From: an uncultured Cytophagaceae bacterium
GTDB lineage: Bacteria > Bacteroidota > Bacteroidia > Cytophagales > Spirosomataceae
DNA: 64,000 nucleotides
Assembly (NCBI GenBank): GCA_903898715.1
Contig: CAIUGL010000121.1
Span: 27,984-91,983, forward strand
Reading direction: 5' to 3'
A model generated the notes under the pieces. That model was not told the origin of the DNA, made no database searches, and saw nothing but the letters and a program-made list of their open reading frames with translations. Below are positions 54,492 to 63,261 of this stretch, piece after piece. The first letter of the stretch is position 1. Every line of letters starts with the position of its first letter. The translations under genes were made by a program, and so were the position numbers.

Positions 54492-56792
54492 TTAGATTAC
54501 CTGTGTACTTTCTCCAGGTATCGTATACGAACTACCTTTGACCATTAGTGTGATTGGATTAGCAGATAAGTTGGCAATTTCAACCCCTTTCTTCAGTATC
54601 CTAATCGCCAGTTGGTTTGATCTAAAATTGATCTTAAATGCATATTCTTCCCATTGACTTGGAAGGAATGGATTAAAACTTAACTGGTCATTCACTAGCA
54701 TCATGCCACCAAATCCTTTCACAATGGACATCCAGGTACCTGCCATACTGGTGATGTGGCAACCATCCTCGGTATCATTGTTGTAATCATCTAAATCCAA
54801 ACGCGCAGCACGCGTATAGAATTCATACGATTTGTCTTCTTTACCCAATTTTGCAGCTAGAATATTGTGCACACATGGACTCAATGATGACTCATGAACA
54901 GTTAATGGTTCATAGAAATTGTAATTACGCTCAATTTCTTCTTTGCTAAAATCAGTCTCAAAGAAATACATGCCTTGCAATACATCAGCTTGCTTGATAT
55001 AGCAAGAACGTAGAATGCGATCCCACGACCAGTTTTGATTGATAGGTCTTTGACCCGATGGAATAGCATCTACAGGTGCAATTACTTTATCCAAGAATCC
55101 ATCTTGCTGTAAGAATATCCCCTTTTGTTCATCACGCGGGAAGTACATGTTTTGAATGATATGTTCAAATTGAGCAATTTCCTCGTGCCTGAAATTTGTT
55201 TTGGCTAGTTTCTCTGGGGCGGCTTCTGGGTAATTTGATTTGATTTCCTGCAATACATCCAACGTATATTTCAGGCACCAAACTGCAAAATAGTTTGTGT
55301 ACCAGTTGTTGTTTACGTTGTTTTCATATTCATTGGGACCCGTTACGCCTAACATCACATATTTTTGTTGGTTCTCTGACCAGTTGACGCGCTGAGCCCA
55401 AAAACGTGAAATGCCAATTAATACTTCCCAACCATAGTCAACTAAATGCTTACGGTCGTTTGTGTAATCTACATAATCTTTGATTGCGTAAGCGATAGCC
55501 CCATTTCGGTGAATTTCTTCAAATGTGATTTCCCACTCATTATGGCATTCCTCCCCGTTCATCGTAACCATTGGATATAAGGCCGCTCCTTGATTAAAAC
55601 CAAGTTTTCCTGCGTTTTCGATCGCACGATCTAATTGTTTCCAACGGTAGATTAATAGATTTTTGGATACATTTTGAGGTGCCGTAGCTAAATAGAACGG
55701 AATACAATAAGCTTCTGTGTCCCAATAGGTGGATCCACCATATTTTTCGCCTGTAAATCCTTTTGGACCAATATTTAAGCGATCATCTGCTCCTGTGTAT
55801 GTTTGATTCAACTGGAATATGTTAAATCGGATGCCTTGTTGGGCCGACACGTCTCCTTTTATAATCACATCATTAATCGCCCATTTCGCTTCCCAAGCTT
55901 CGGCTTGTTCTTTTTTCATGGTATCGAATCCTTTGGCGCAAATGCGGTTTAGGTAGTCAATTCCACGAGATTCTAAGGTTGCAGCTGGGTGATTTTCAGA
56001 ACTTAAGTTGACAGCAAATTTGGTAATGCTTAATTTTTCACCTTGTGCTGTTGGCACTAAATAGCTTAACGAACTATACTTTTCTTTCGTTTCAGTCTTT
56101 GCGGTAATTGCTTGCTTTTGTCCATTGACAGCTAATTCAATTTTCTGACCTGTGAAAACTTCGAATCCTGTTTTCTTCGTTTTGGACCAAACGAATGAAG
56201 TATGATCACTCGCACCTACTTTTACTTCATCCCAAAATTTTTCATCGTAGTTCGAATCCTTATTTTTTATATCACCGTCAACGAATGCTTTGATTGAGAT
56301 TGTGGCTGAAAAATTAAGTGGGATTATTTGATACGAAATAACACCTGATTCATCATCAGCCATGCTATTTAATCGAATGGATTCAATTGATATTGATTTT
56401 CCTGAAGCTAATGTTATGTCACATTGGCGTAAAATGAATCCTTCTTTCATGTTTAATTCACGGTAGAAGGAATTTATTGTACTCGTGTGTAGATCTACTA
56501 TTTCTCCGTCAATGGTAATTTCTAGGCCATTCCAATTGGCGGCATTAAGTACTTTAGCGAAATATTCGGGATACCCATTTTTCCACCAACCTACGCGTGT
56601 TTTGTCCGGATAATAGACACCGGCTACGTAATTACCTTGAAGTGTTTTCCCTGTGTATGTTTCTTCAAAAGAACCGCGCTGGCCCATGCGGCCGTTTCCT
56701 AGTGAAAAGATTGATTCTGTTATTTCGTTGAACTCAGGATTAAACTTGTCTTCGATGATTTTCCATTCATCGAGTTTTAAATATTGTTTCAT
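54492..56792 (-). CDS. Glycoside hydrolase family 65 phosphorylase, probably maltose phosphorylase
   Basis: 766 residues, full GH65 length. N-terminal beta-sandwich (about 1-270, SIFSLGNGRMGQRGSFEE start), (alpha/alpha)6 catalytic barrel with GFTGEKYGGSTYWDTEAY, ECHNEWEITFEEIHRNGA holding the general-acid Glu, and LGVTGPNEYENNVNNNWYTN, then the C-terminal jelly roll (HITSMAGTWMSIVKG). Cytoplasmic, no signal peptide. GH65 phosphorylases split maltose or related disaccharides into glucose and beta-glucose-1-phosphate. The adjacent pgmB and GH13 genes favour maltose over trehalose or kojibiose, but substrate is inferred. Confidence 0.9.
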   Translation of the reverse strand: MKQYLKLDEWKIIEDKFNPEFNEITESIFSLGNGRMGQRGSFEETYTGKTLQGNYVAGVYYPDKTRVGWWKNGYPEYFAKVLNAANWNGLEITIDGEIVDLHTSTINSFYRELNMKEGFILRQCDITLASGKSISIESIRLNSMADDESGVISYQIIPLNFSATISIKAFVDGDIKNKDSNYDEKFWDEVKVGASDHTSFVWSKTKKTGFEVFTGQKIELAVNGQKQAITAKTETKEKYSSLSYLVPTAQGEKLSITKFAVNLSSENHPAATLESRGIDYLNRICAKGFDTMKKEQAEAWEAKWAINDVIIKGDVSAQQGIRFNIFQLNQTYTGADDRLNIGPKGFTGEKYGGSTYWDTEAYCIPFYLATAPQNVSKNLLIYRWKQLDRAIENAGKLGFNQGAALYPMVTMNGEECHNEWEITFEEIHRNGAIAYAIKDYVDYTNDRKHLVDYGWEVLIGISRFWAQRVNWSENQQKYVMLGVTGPNEYENNVNNNWYTNYFAVWCLKYTLDVLQEIKSNYPEAAPEKLAKTNFRHEEIAQFEHIIQNMYFPRDEQKGIFLQQDGFLDKVIAPVDAIPSGQRPINQNWSWDRILRSCYIKQADVLQGMYFFETDFSKEEIERNYNFYEPLTVHESSLSPCVHNILAAKLGKEDKSYEFYTRAARLDLDDYNNDTEDGCHITSMAGTWMSIVKGFGGMMLVNDQLSFNPFLPSQWEEYAFKINFRSNQLAIRILKKGVEIANLSANPITLMVKGSSYTIPGESTQVI

Positions 56793-56821
56793 GTAAACTC
56801 AGGGTTATTAGGTAATCCGTG

Positions 56822-56829
56822 CAAAATTA
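56822..56829 (-). promoter_or_regulatory. Candidate -7 element for the GH65 gene
   Basis: The reverse strand reads TAATTTTG, 30 bases upstream of the GH65 ATG, in the 78-base gap after pgmB. No -33 TTG is obvious. Confidence 0.38.
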
Positions 56830-56870
56830 AACGAATGTCGCTTTTTGTAAATTCTGTGCTAGTGTGTTTC

Positions 56871-57518
56871 TTAAAATTGTAATAATTCGGATGCTTGAAT
56901 GCCTACAAAATTGGGAATTACTTTGTCGGCCTGACGCAACATCTCCACATCTCCTATTCCAATAGCACGCATATTTCCAGCTTTGGCAGCTTCTACGCCG
57001 GCTTGTGCATCTTCGAAAACGATGCATTCGGTAGGTAAGAAACCTAAACCACTTGCTCCTTTTAAGAATACCTCAGGATCTGGTTTACTCTTCGTGACCT
57101 TATTTCCGTCAATGATTAAATCAAACCATTCAATAAGACCCGTTTTGGATAAAATGATTTCAGCATTCTTGCTGGCGGAACCTAATGCGATTTTATAGCC
57201 TGCTTGTTTGATTTGATTTAAGAAATCCAATACACCAGGTAATATTTCACTTGGATTCATATTCGAAATTAAGTCCAAGTAATTTTCATTCTTTTCAATT
57301 AACCAAGTTGATTTTTGATCCTCTGTGGCGGAATAATTAGCCCAAGTTAAAATTCGGTTCAATGACTCAACGCGTGATACGCCCTTCAATTGTTCATTTT
57401 GCTCTTCTGTTAACGCATAGCCAAACTTAGTACCTAAGTTTTTCCACGCTTGAAAATGATAAATGGCTGTGTCAACTAATACGCCATCTAAATCAAATAG
57501 GCATGCCTTGTAAGTCAT
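56871..57518 (-). CDS. pgmB: Beta-phosphoglucomutase
   Basis: 215 residues of the HAD superfamily. Motif I is F-D9-L-D11-GVLVD (nucleophile Asp9, acid/base Asp11), with the cap segment LKGVSRVESLNRIL that binds the sugar in beta-PGM enzymes, motif II GSASKNAEIIL, and motif IV VFEDAQAGVEAAKAG. It turns beta-glucose-1-phosphate, the GH65 product, into glucose-6-phosphate. The gene lies just upstream of the GH65 gene on the same strand and divergent from the GH13 gene. Confidence 0.94.
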   Translation of the reverse strand: MTYKACLFDLDGVLVDTAIYHFQAWKNLGTKFGYALTEEQNEQLKGVSRVESLNRILTWANYSATEDQKSTWLIEKNENYLDLISNMNPSEILPGVLDFLNQIKQAGYKIALGSASKNAEIILSKTGLIEWFDLIIDGNKVTKSKPDPEVFLKGASGLGFLPTECIVFEDAQAGVEAAKAGNMRAIGIGDVEMLRQADKVIPNFVGIQASELLQF

Positions 57519-57558
57519 TTTGGGTGATATTTTATGAAAATCTGTTTATTTGAATGTT

Positions 57559-57585
57559 CAAAATTATTACATTTACTTATGCCAA
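57559..57585 (-). promoter_or_regulatory. Candidate promoter of pgmB
   Basis: On the minus strand TTG (57585-57583) precedes TAATTTTG (57566-57559) by 16 bases. A start near 57552 gives a leader of about 34 bases. Confidence 0.42.
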
Positions 57586-57625
57586 GAAAGCTATTTCTGC
57601 TGTGCTAGGCTGTTTATTTTACGAT

Positions 57626-59416
57626 ATGCTACGATTTACCCGTTTTTTATTTTTGTTTTTGGCCTGCTTTGGCCTATCGCCTAATTTGAATTCCCAATCT
57701 ACTATGCCTAACGCTACGAATTCCTCCTCTAAATTTATTGTGTATCAAATGATGTTTCACCTGTGGGGGAATACTAATACAAATTTGGTTCGTAATGGGT
57801 CGGCCCAACAAAATGGAGTGACTAAATTCAAGGATGTTTCTACGAAAGCATTAAAGGCCCTAAAAGCAAAAGGTATTACGCATGTGTATGCCACGGGTTT
57901 GATTGAACATGCCACCATGGAGGATTTGACAGCATTTGGTTCGCCCTTAGATCATCCATCTGTTGTGAAAGGTCGGGCAGGCTCCCCTTTCGCCATCAAG
58001 GATTACTATGATGTGAATCCTTTTTTAGCCGAGAACCCTGCGAAACGTATGGATGAGTTCAAGGGTATGTTGGCCCGCTTCCATGAAACCGGCATCAAAC
58101 TAGTCATTGATTTTGTGCCAAATCACTTGGCAAGGCAATATCATTCCGATCAAAAGCCTGCGGGTATTGAGGATTTTGGTACGCGTGATAACAATCAAGT
58201 TTCATTTGCAGCCAACAATAATTTCTATTATTTGCCAGGAACTCAATTTTCAGTGCCAGAGGGCGTTCATCCTCCAGTACAAGTAACGATTCCTTACACG
58301 GAAATCCCAGCTAAGGTTTCCGGAAATAATGTATTTAATTCACAGCCTTCGATTAACGATTGGTTTGAAACAGTGAAGTTAAATTATGGGGTAGATTTCC
58401 AGCATGGAAATACAACGCATTTTGACCCTATTCCCGATACATGGGTAAAAATGGTTCAAGTTTTGAATTATTGGGCAGATTTAGGTGTAGATGGATTTCG
58501 ATGTGATATGGCGGAGATGGTGCCCGTTGAGTTTTGGTCTTATGCGATTCCGAAGATTAAAAACAAACATAAACAAGTGGTTTTCATCGCTGAGATTTAT
58601 CAACCCAACTTATACAAAGACTATATTTTTAAAGGGGGATTCGATTATTTATATGATAAAGTGGGTTTATACGATGGGATTCGTCGCTTGATGCAAGAAA
58701 AGCCAGAAGCAACAACAGCGGACATAACGCGGGTTTGGCAAAATGAATCAGGTGATTTTGCGAAACACATGTTACGGTTTTTAGAGAATCATGATGAACA
58801 TCGATTAAATACCCCTGCGTTTGCAGCTAATAATTTTTGGTCAACTATTCCTGGTATGGTCGTGACTTCTACTTTACATGATGGTCCATTAATGATTTAC
58901 ATGGGACAAGAGTTTGGTGAAAAAGCGAATGAGATTGAAGGATATAATGAAGCAGATGATCGAAGTTCAATGTTTGATTTCTGGCGTGTGGAGACGCATC
59001 AGCGTTGGATGAACGGAGGGAAATTTGATGGTGGCTTATTGAGTGCGGCGGAGAAGGAGATTGATCAATTTTACAAACAGTTATTTAAGCTGGTACATAC
59101 TTCGGATGCAATACAGCAGGGCGCTTTTTTTGATTTACAATATGCGCAGGATGCTGGGTATGATGCCAAACATGTGTATTCATATTTACGCTATACTGCC
59201 AAAGAAAAATTGTTAATCGTGACAAATTTTGATGCAAAGCAAGGGCATGAGTTTACGATTCAATTACCTCAATTAGCGCTAGATATGATGCAGGTAAAAT
59301 CAGCCAAATTAGCCAAAAACACCTATTTTACACCGCCGAGTACCTCGGATGCGCCTCGATTAACAGGAAACAAGATTTATATTCCGGCGAATAGCTCGTT
59401 GATATTTAATTTATAA
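57626..59416 (+). CDS. Secreted GH13 alpha-amylase family enzyme
   Basis: 596 residues from the ATG at 57626, which places a signal peptide (MLRFTRFLFLFLACFG ... LNSQS) at the N terminus; an ATG at 57554 is open but gives no such start. The GH13 barrel shows VIDFVPNHLARQ, GVDGFRCDMAEM (nucleophile Asp294), FIAEIY (acid/base Glu323) and ENHDEH (Asp390). A C-terminal beta domain begins near 520. It probably cuts alpha-glucans to maltose or similar outside the cytoplasm. It is 3 bases upstream of the MFS transporter gene and divergent from pgmB. Confidence 0.9.
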   Translation: MLRFTRFLFLFLACFGLSPNLNSQSTMPNATNSSSKFIVYQMMFHLWGNTNTNLVRNGSAQQNGVTKFKDVSTKALKALKAKGITHVYATGLIEHATMEDLTAFGSPLDHPSVVKGRAGSPFAIKDYYDVNPFLAENPAKRMDEFKGMLARFHETGIKLVIDFVPNHLARQYHSDQKPAGIEDFGTRDNNQVSFAANNNFYYLPGTQFSVPEGVHPPVQVTIPYTEIPAKVSGNNVFNSQPSINDWFETVKLNYGVDFQHGNTTHFDPIPDTWVKMVQVLNYWADLGVDGFRCDMAEMVPVEFWSYAIPKIKNKHKQVVFIAEIYQPNLYKDYIFKGGFDYLYDKVGLYDGIRRLMQEKPEATTADITRVWQNESGDFAKHMLRFLENHDEHRLNTPAFAANNFWSTIPGMVVTSTLHDGPLMIYMGQEFGEKANEIEGYNEADDRSSMFDFWRVETHQRWMNGGKFDGGLLSAAEKEIDQFYKQLFKLVHTSDAIQQGAFFDLQYAQDAGYDAKHVYSYLRYTAKEKLLIVTNFDAKQGHEFTIQLPQLALDMMQVKSAKLAKNTYFTPPSTSDAPRLTGNKIYIPANSSLIFNL

Positions 59417-59419
59417 ACC

Positions 59420-60742
59420 ATGAAAAAATTAACAAAACCACGCTTATCCTTAGGTCAGATTTTTAATATGAGTGTTGGCTTTTTAGGCATTCAATTTGGC
59501 TTTGCTTTACAAAACGGAAATGCCTCTCGGATCTTACAAAGTTTTGGCGCGGATGTCGAACAATTATCATGGTTTTGGTTGGCCGCTCCGCTAACGGGTA
59601 TGTTGATTCAACCAATCATTGGTTTTTACTCGGATCGTACCTGGAATGGTTTGGGACGTCGTAAACCTTTCTTTCTTACGGGTGCCATTCTGGCGGCCTC
59701 TGCGCTTTTATTTTTTCCGCATGCAGGTGCTTTAGCGGGATATCTGCCTCCTATGATTGTGGGAGCAGGTATTTTGATGATGATGGATGCTTCATTTAAT
59801 GTGGCTATGGAACCTTTCCGAGCTTTAGTTGCGGATAATTTACCAGAGGAACAAAATACACTTGGTTTCTCGATTCAGACATTTTTAATTGGAATTGGTG
59901 CCGTAGTAGGTTCATGGTTACCTTATATTTTAGGCGAATGGATGGGCGTTGCGAAATTGGCAGAGCCAGGTCAAATTCCAGATAATGTGCGTTTCTCATT
60001 TTACGTAGGTGCTTTTGTCTTCATAGCTGCCATTATTTGGACGATTGTAGGTACGAAGGAATATTCTCCTGAGGAGCGTGAGGCTATGGGTTTTGAGTCG
60101 GAAGGAAAAGAGGATACCCTCGTTTCTGTATTTCGGTATATAAAGGAAATGCCCACGACCATGCGTCAGTTGGGTGTTGTTCAGTTTTTCTCTTGGTTTG
60201 GTTTGTTTTCGATGTGGGTTTTTTCAACTCCTGCCATTGCACATCATGTTTATGGATTGGAATTAAATGATCATCAGTCTGCTGGATATCAGGATGCGGC
60301 CAACTGGGTAGGCATTATTTTCGGGGTGTACAGTGGGGTGTCGGCTGTTTATGCTGCCTTTTTGCCTCGTATTGCCGCTTTCTTAGGGAATAAAGCTACC
60401 CATGCTTTTTCGTTAACTGCTGGTGGCATTGGTTTGATCTCAATCTATTTTATTCAAGATCCTCAAATGCTCATTTTGAGTATGGTGGGTGTGGGTATGG
60501 CGTGGGCAAGTATCTTAGCGATGCCCTATGCTTTGTTGGCCGGTTCGATTCCCATGTCAAAAATGGGTGTATACATGGGGATTTTCAATTTCTTTATCAC
60601 GGTTCCTCAGATTGTCAATGGCATTATTGGTGGTTCTATTGTGAAGTATTTTTATAATGGAAATGCGATCTATGCGATTGTTATGGCAGGTGTATTTTTT
60701 ATCGCGGGCGCAATCAGTGTATTATGGATTCGCGAAAAATAG
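59420..60742 (+). CDS. MFS sugar transporter (SLC45/GPH-like), probably maltose
   Basis: 440 residues with about 12 membrane helices. The loop between helices 2 and 3 has RTWNGLGRRKPFFLTGA, the MFS signature in the form seen in SLC45-like sucrose/maltose carriers; MEPFRALVADNLPEEQ follows in the helix 4-5 region. It would import the disaccharide produced by the GH13 enzyme by cation symport. The GH13 gene is 3 bases upstream; the GH65 and pgmB genes are on the other side. The stop overlaps the start of the DUF1460 gene by 19 bases. Confidence 0.88.
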   Translation: MKKLTKPRLSLGQIFNMSVGFLGIQFGFALQNGNASRILQSFGADVEQLSWFWLAAPLTGMLIQPIIGFYSDRTWNGLGRRKPFFLTGAILAASALLFFPHAGALAGYLPPMIVGAGILMMMDASFNVAMEPFRALVADNLPEEQNTLGFSIQTFLIGIGAVVGSWLPYILGEWMGVAKLAEPGQIPDNVRFSFYVGAFVFIAAIIWTIVGTKEYSPEEREAMGFESEGKEDTLVSVFRYIKEMPTTMRQLGVVQFFSWFGLFSMWVFSTPAIAHHVYGLELNDHQSAGYQDAANWVGIIFGVYSGVSAVYAAFLPRIAAFLGNKATHAFSLTAGGIGLISIYFIQDPQMLILSMVGVGMAWASILAMPYALLAGSIPMSKMGVYMGIFNFFITVPQIVNGIIGGSIVKYFYNGNAIYAIVMAGVFFIAGAISVLWIREK

Positions 60743-61500
60743 TCCTATTTTTTCTTTGTAGTTTTTATTCAGCTTTGGGTCAAGTCACTCCTGCTTTACG
60801 TTTGGCTATTCAAGAAACCCGAAGTAATCATGATTTGACTCGAATAGGTTTACAGTTTTTAGGTAAACCTTATCGAGCTAATGCCTTGTCTAGTTCTAAT
60901 CCTGAAGAACTCTTTGCTGATTTAACATCTTTTGACTGTGTGACATTTATTGAAAATTCGTTGGCCTTAGCACATGCTGCTGGCGATGATGCTGTATATC
61001 GAAAGTCCTTGGTTCATTTTCGCTACGCAGGTGATTCTGTTCAATACGAAAAACGATACCATTACTTTTCGGATGCCATGCGGCAACTGGGTTATCCTTT
61101 GCTAGGTACACGTGATATGCTTCAGAAATTACCTAAATCATTTTCATTTTTAAGTAATTACTTAGCTTCTAAGCAGCCAGGACAAATCAATCTTACTTTG
61201 CTTCGTTCAAGAGAAACTCAATTGGCTCATAACGATTTTTATTATACGCCTAATGCCTTAATTGATCGTTTATTGCCTTTATTAAAATCTGGAGATTTGG
61301 TGGGATTAGTTTCTAAAAATCCTGCGATTGATTTTTTGCATACTGGTATGATCTATCGAAAAGACGGAAAAGTATATCTGCTGCATGCATCACAGGAATT
61401 TAAACGTGTGATGGTCAGTCAACAGACCTTAGGTGAATACTTGAAAACGCACCGACAATTTATTGGTGTTTCGGCATTTAGACCTATTTTTAAGGAATGA
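60724..61500 (+). CDS. DUF1460 protein (NlpC/P60-like amidase fold), exported
   Basis: 258 residues with a signal peptide (IVLFFLCSFYSALGQ). It has the DUF1460 catalytic segment TSFDCVTFIENSLALA with Cys72 and the later His in FLHTGMIYRKDG, plus LLHASQEFKRVMVS. The family has a papain-like fold and is thought to act on cell-wall peptides as an N-acetylmuramoyl-L-alanine amidase-like enzyme. It acts in the periplasm. It overlaps the MFS gene by 19 bases and the next gene by 4, so it is co-transcribed with the maltose genes without an evident functional tie. Confidence 0.87.
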   Translation: MDSRKIVLFFLCSFYSALGQVTPALRLAIQETRSNHDLTRIGLQFLGKPYRANALSSSNPEELFADLTSFDCVTFIENSLALAHAAGDDAVYRKSLVHFRYAGDSVQYEKRYHYFSDAMRQLGYPLLGTRDMLQKLPKSFSFLSNYLASKQPGQINLTLLRSRETQLAHNDFYYTPNALIDRLLPLLKSGDLVGLVSKNPAIDFLHTGMIYRKDGKVYLLHASQEFKRVMVSQQTLGEYLKTHRQFIGVSAFRPIFKE

Positions 61501-62627
61501 AAAAATACAACTTTGATCAGGTCATTGATCGTACTCATACAAGTAGTTTTAAATGGGATAATGTGACCTACCCTGCTTCAGGGATGTTACCTATGCCAGT
61601 AGCTGATATGGATTTTCCTGTGGCGGATGAAATTTTAGCTACGTTAAATCGAATCACTGATCATGCCGTTTTGGGTTATGCGATTGTCCCAGAATCCCTT
61701 AAAGTGGCGATGCAAGCTAAAATCAGCCAGGATTACGGTTGGGATACCTCATTAGATTGGCAAGTTTGGATTCCGGGTATCGTTCCCGGCATTGCTGCTG
61801 CTTGCGCAGCGTTTACGACTCCTGAGGATGGAATATTAACTGCCGTTCCAGTATATCATCCATTTCATTTAGTAGCTGGCTGGGTCGACCGACCTTTAAT
61901 TTCGTTTCCTATGGTTCAAGAAGGGAATCGCTGGACCTATGATTTCGAAGCGTTTGAAATAGCACTTAAAAAAGGGCCCAAGGTATTTCTGTTTTGTAAC
62001 CCACATAATCCAGGGGGTACGGTATTTAATGCGCATGAAATCGAGCGGATTCGTACTTTGTGTGCCCAATACGATTGCCTCATTGTATCTGATGAAATTC
62101 ATGCTGATTTGCAGATTAGCTCACAAACTAAACATCTGTGTATCGCCAGCGATATTAATTTCTTTGCGACTTCTAAGGCTTATAATACAGCCGGTTTAGG
62201 TGGTGCTGTTGCGATTATCCCTGATAAAAATATTCGCGATGCGTTTACTAAAAAGACCTTTGGCTTTTTTCCTATGCTTACACGGCATAGTATTGAGGTG
62301 ATGGAGACCTCATTAACGATGTCATCAGATTGGATGGAATCACTGCTACCCTACTTGCGGACTAATCATGATTTACTTTTAGCATCAGTCAATAGTCTTC
62401 CTGGTTTGACTATGTTGCCCTTAGAAGCAACTTATTTGGCTTGGATCGGCTACGATGCAAAACTACACGGTGATTTTCAAAAGCGTTTATTTGATGCTGG
62501 ATTGCATGTATTGCGGGGTGAACAATTTAAAGGAGGAGATTTTATTCGTTTAAACTTTGCTTGTCCGCGTGTGCAGTTAGAAAAAGCCATTTCAATTATT
62601 CAACAAGTTGTACATGCGCATTCTTAA
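61497..62627 (+). CDS. MalY/PatB family PLP enzyme (cystathionine beta-lyase-like aminotransferase)
   Basis: 376 residues, aminotransferase class I/II. It starts MKKYNFDQVIDRTHTSSFKWD, with PMPVADMDFPVADEIL typical of MalY/PatB, CNPHNPGGTVFN, IVSDEIHADL and Schiff-base Lys227 in ATSKAYNTAGLGG. These enzymes cleave cystathionine or cysteine conjugates; MalY also modulates maltose regulation in E. coli. Its place just after the maltose genes is therefore curious, but no MalT-type regulator is seen here, so I would not claim a link. Overlaps DUF1460 by 4 bases. Confidence 0.9.
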   Translation: MKKYNFDQVIDRTHTSSFKWDNVTYPASGMLPMPVADMDFPVADEILATLNRITDHAVLGYAIVPESLKVAMQAKISQDYGWDTSLDWQVWIPGIVPGIAAACAAFTTPEDGILTAVPVYHPFHLVAGWVDRPLISFPMVQEGNRWTYDFEAFEIALKKGPKVFLFCNPHNPGGTVFNAHEIERIRTLCAQYDCLIVSDEIHADLQISSQTKHLCIASDINFFATSKAYNTAGLGGAVAIIPDKNIRDAFTKKTFGFFPMLTRHSIEVMETSLTMSSDWMESLLPYLRTNHDLLLASVNSLPGLTMLPLEATYLAWIGYDAKLHGDFQKRLFDAGLHVLRGEQFKGGDFIRLNFACPRVQLEKAISIIQQVVHAHS

Positions 62628-63261
62628 AAGCCTACTATTTCTTGGTCTTTTAGCAGCATTAGGGTTTCTCTTTTGGTATATCGCTGCGCATGATCAGCAG
62701 TCAAGCGCTGAGGTGAGTATCGAAGATAATTTAATGGCCAGTGGTTTTGCTGATTCATTAAGAAAGCAATCTCTACCAGATTCCAGCGCAACATTCGCTG
62801 TAGAGCCCACTGTCATTAATGCGTTTATTGAAGATTTTGAAGCCAAGGTAGATTCGAATGTTTTTCAAGTTTATAAGAGTAGCCAACTGATATTTTCGAA
62901 AAAGTTGGCATGGCCAGCGAAGCAAATTTTAGCTTCGGATTTAAATGGAAATCAGTTGCCTGAATTTTGGATTTATGGTCAAAATGCAAGTAAAAGAACT
63001 CAAATTTTGGCTTTTGAATATGGTTCAGGACATGTACGTGAGATTTCTTTCCCAACTTTAAAGGGCCGACAAGCCTTTGGGTATGTAGGTGGAGATTCGC
63101 TGTATTTTGAAAAGAATAGTTTAGTACGATTAGTAAAGTATGCAAATGATCCTTATGCGGATTTTGGTAATGGATATCGAGCATGCTTTTATTCCTTTGG
63201 CAAAGACCAAAGTTTTATTTTGAAAAAGACCTTAGACCTAGAAAACATAACTCATGAGTAA
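62614..63261 (+). CDS. Membrane-anchored protein of unknown function
   Basis: 215 residues from ATG at 62614 (a TTG two codons earlier is open). The N terminus is one hydrophobic helix (LKSLLFLGLLAALGFLFWYI, residues 4-23), then a polar extracytoplasmic region with strand-like segments such as SSQLIFSKKLAWPAKQILA and the Asp/Asn-rich DLNGNQLPEFWIYG, resembling FG-GAP/VCBS-type repeats. No family is recognised. It overlaps the MalY-like gene by 14 bases and the dehydratase gene by 8 bases, so it is in the same transcript. Confidence 0.72.
   Translation: MRILKSLLFLGLLAALGFLFWYIAAHDQQSSAEVSIEDNLMASGFADSLRKQSLPDSSATFAVEPTVINAFIEDFEAKVDSNVFQVYKSSQLIFSKKLAWPAKQILASDLNGNQLPEFWIYGQNASKRTQILAFEYGSGHVREISFPTLKGRQAFGYVGGDSLYFEKNSLVRLVKYANDPYADFGNGYRACFYSFGKDQSFILKKTLDLENITHE

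Noticed and set aside
57554..57625. Upstream ATG extending the GH13 protein by 24 residues
   Set aside because: The extension overlaps the pgmB promoter region and buries the signal peptide that begins exactly at the ATG at 57626.
61497..62627. MalY as regulator of the neighbouring maltose genes
   Set aside because: In E. coli MalY acts through MalT, and no MalT-like protein is present; proximity alone is not enough.
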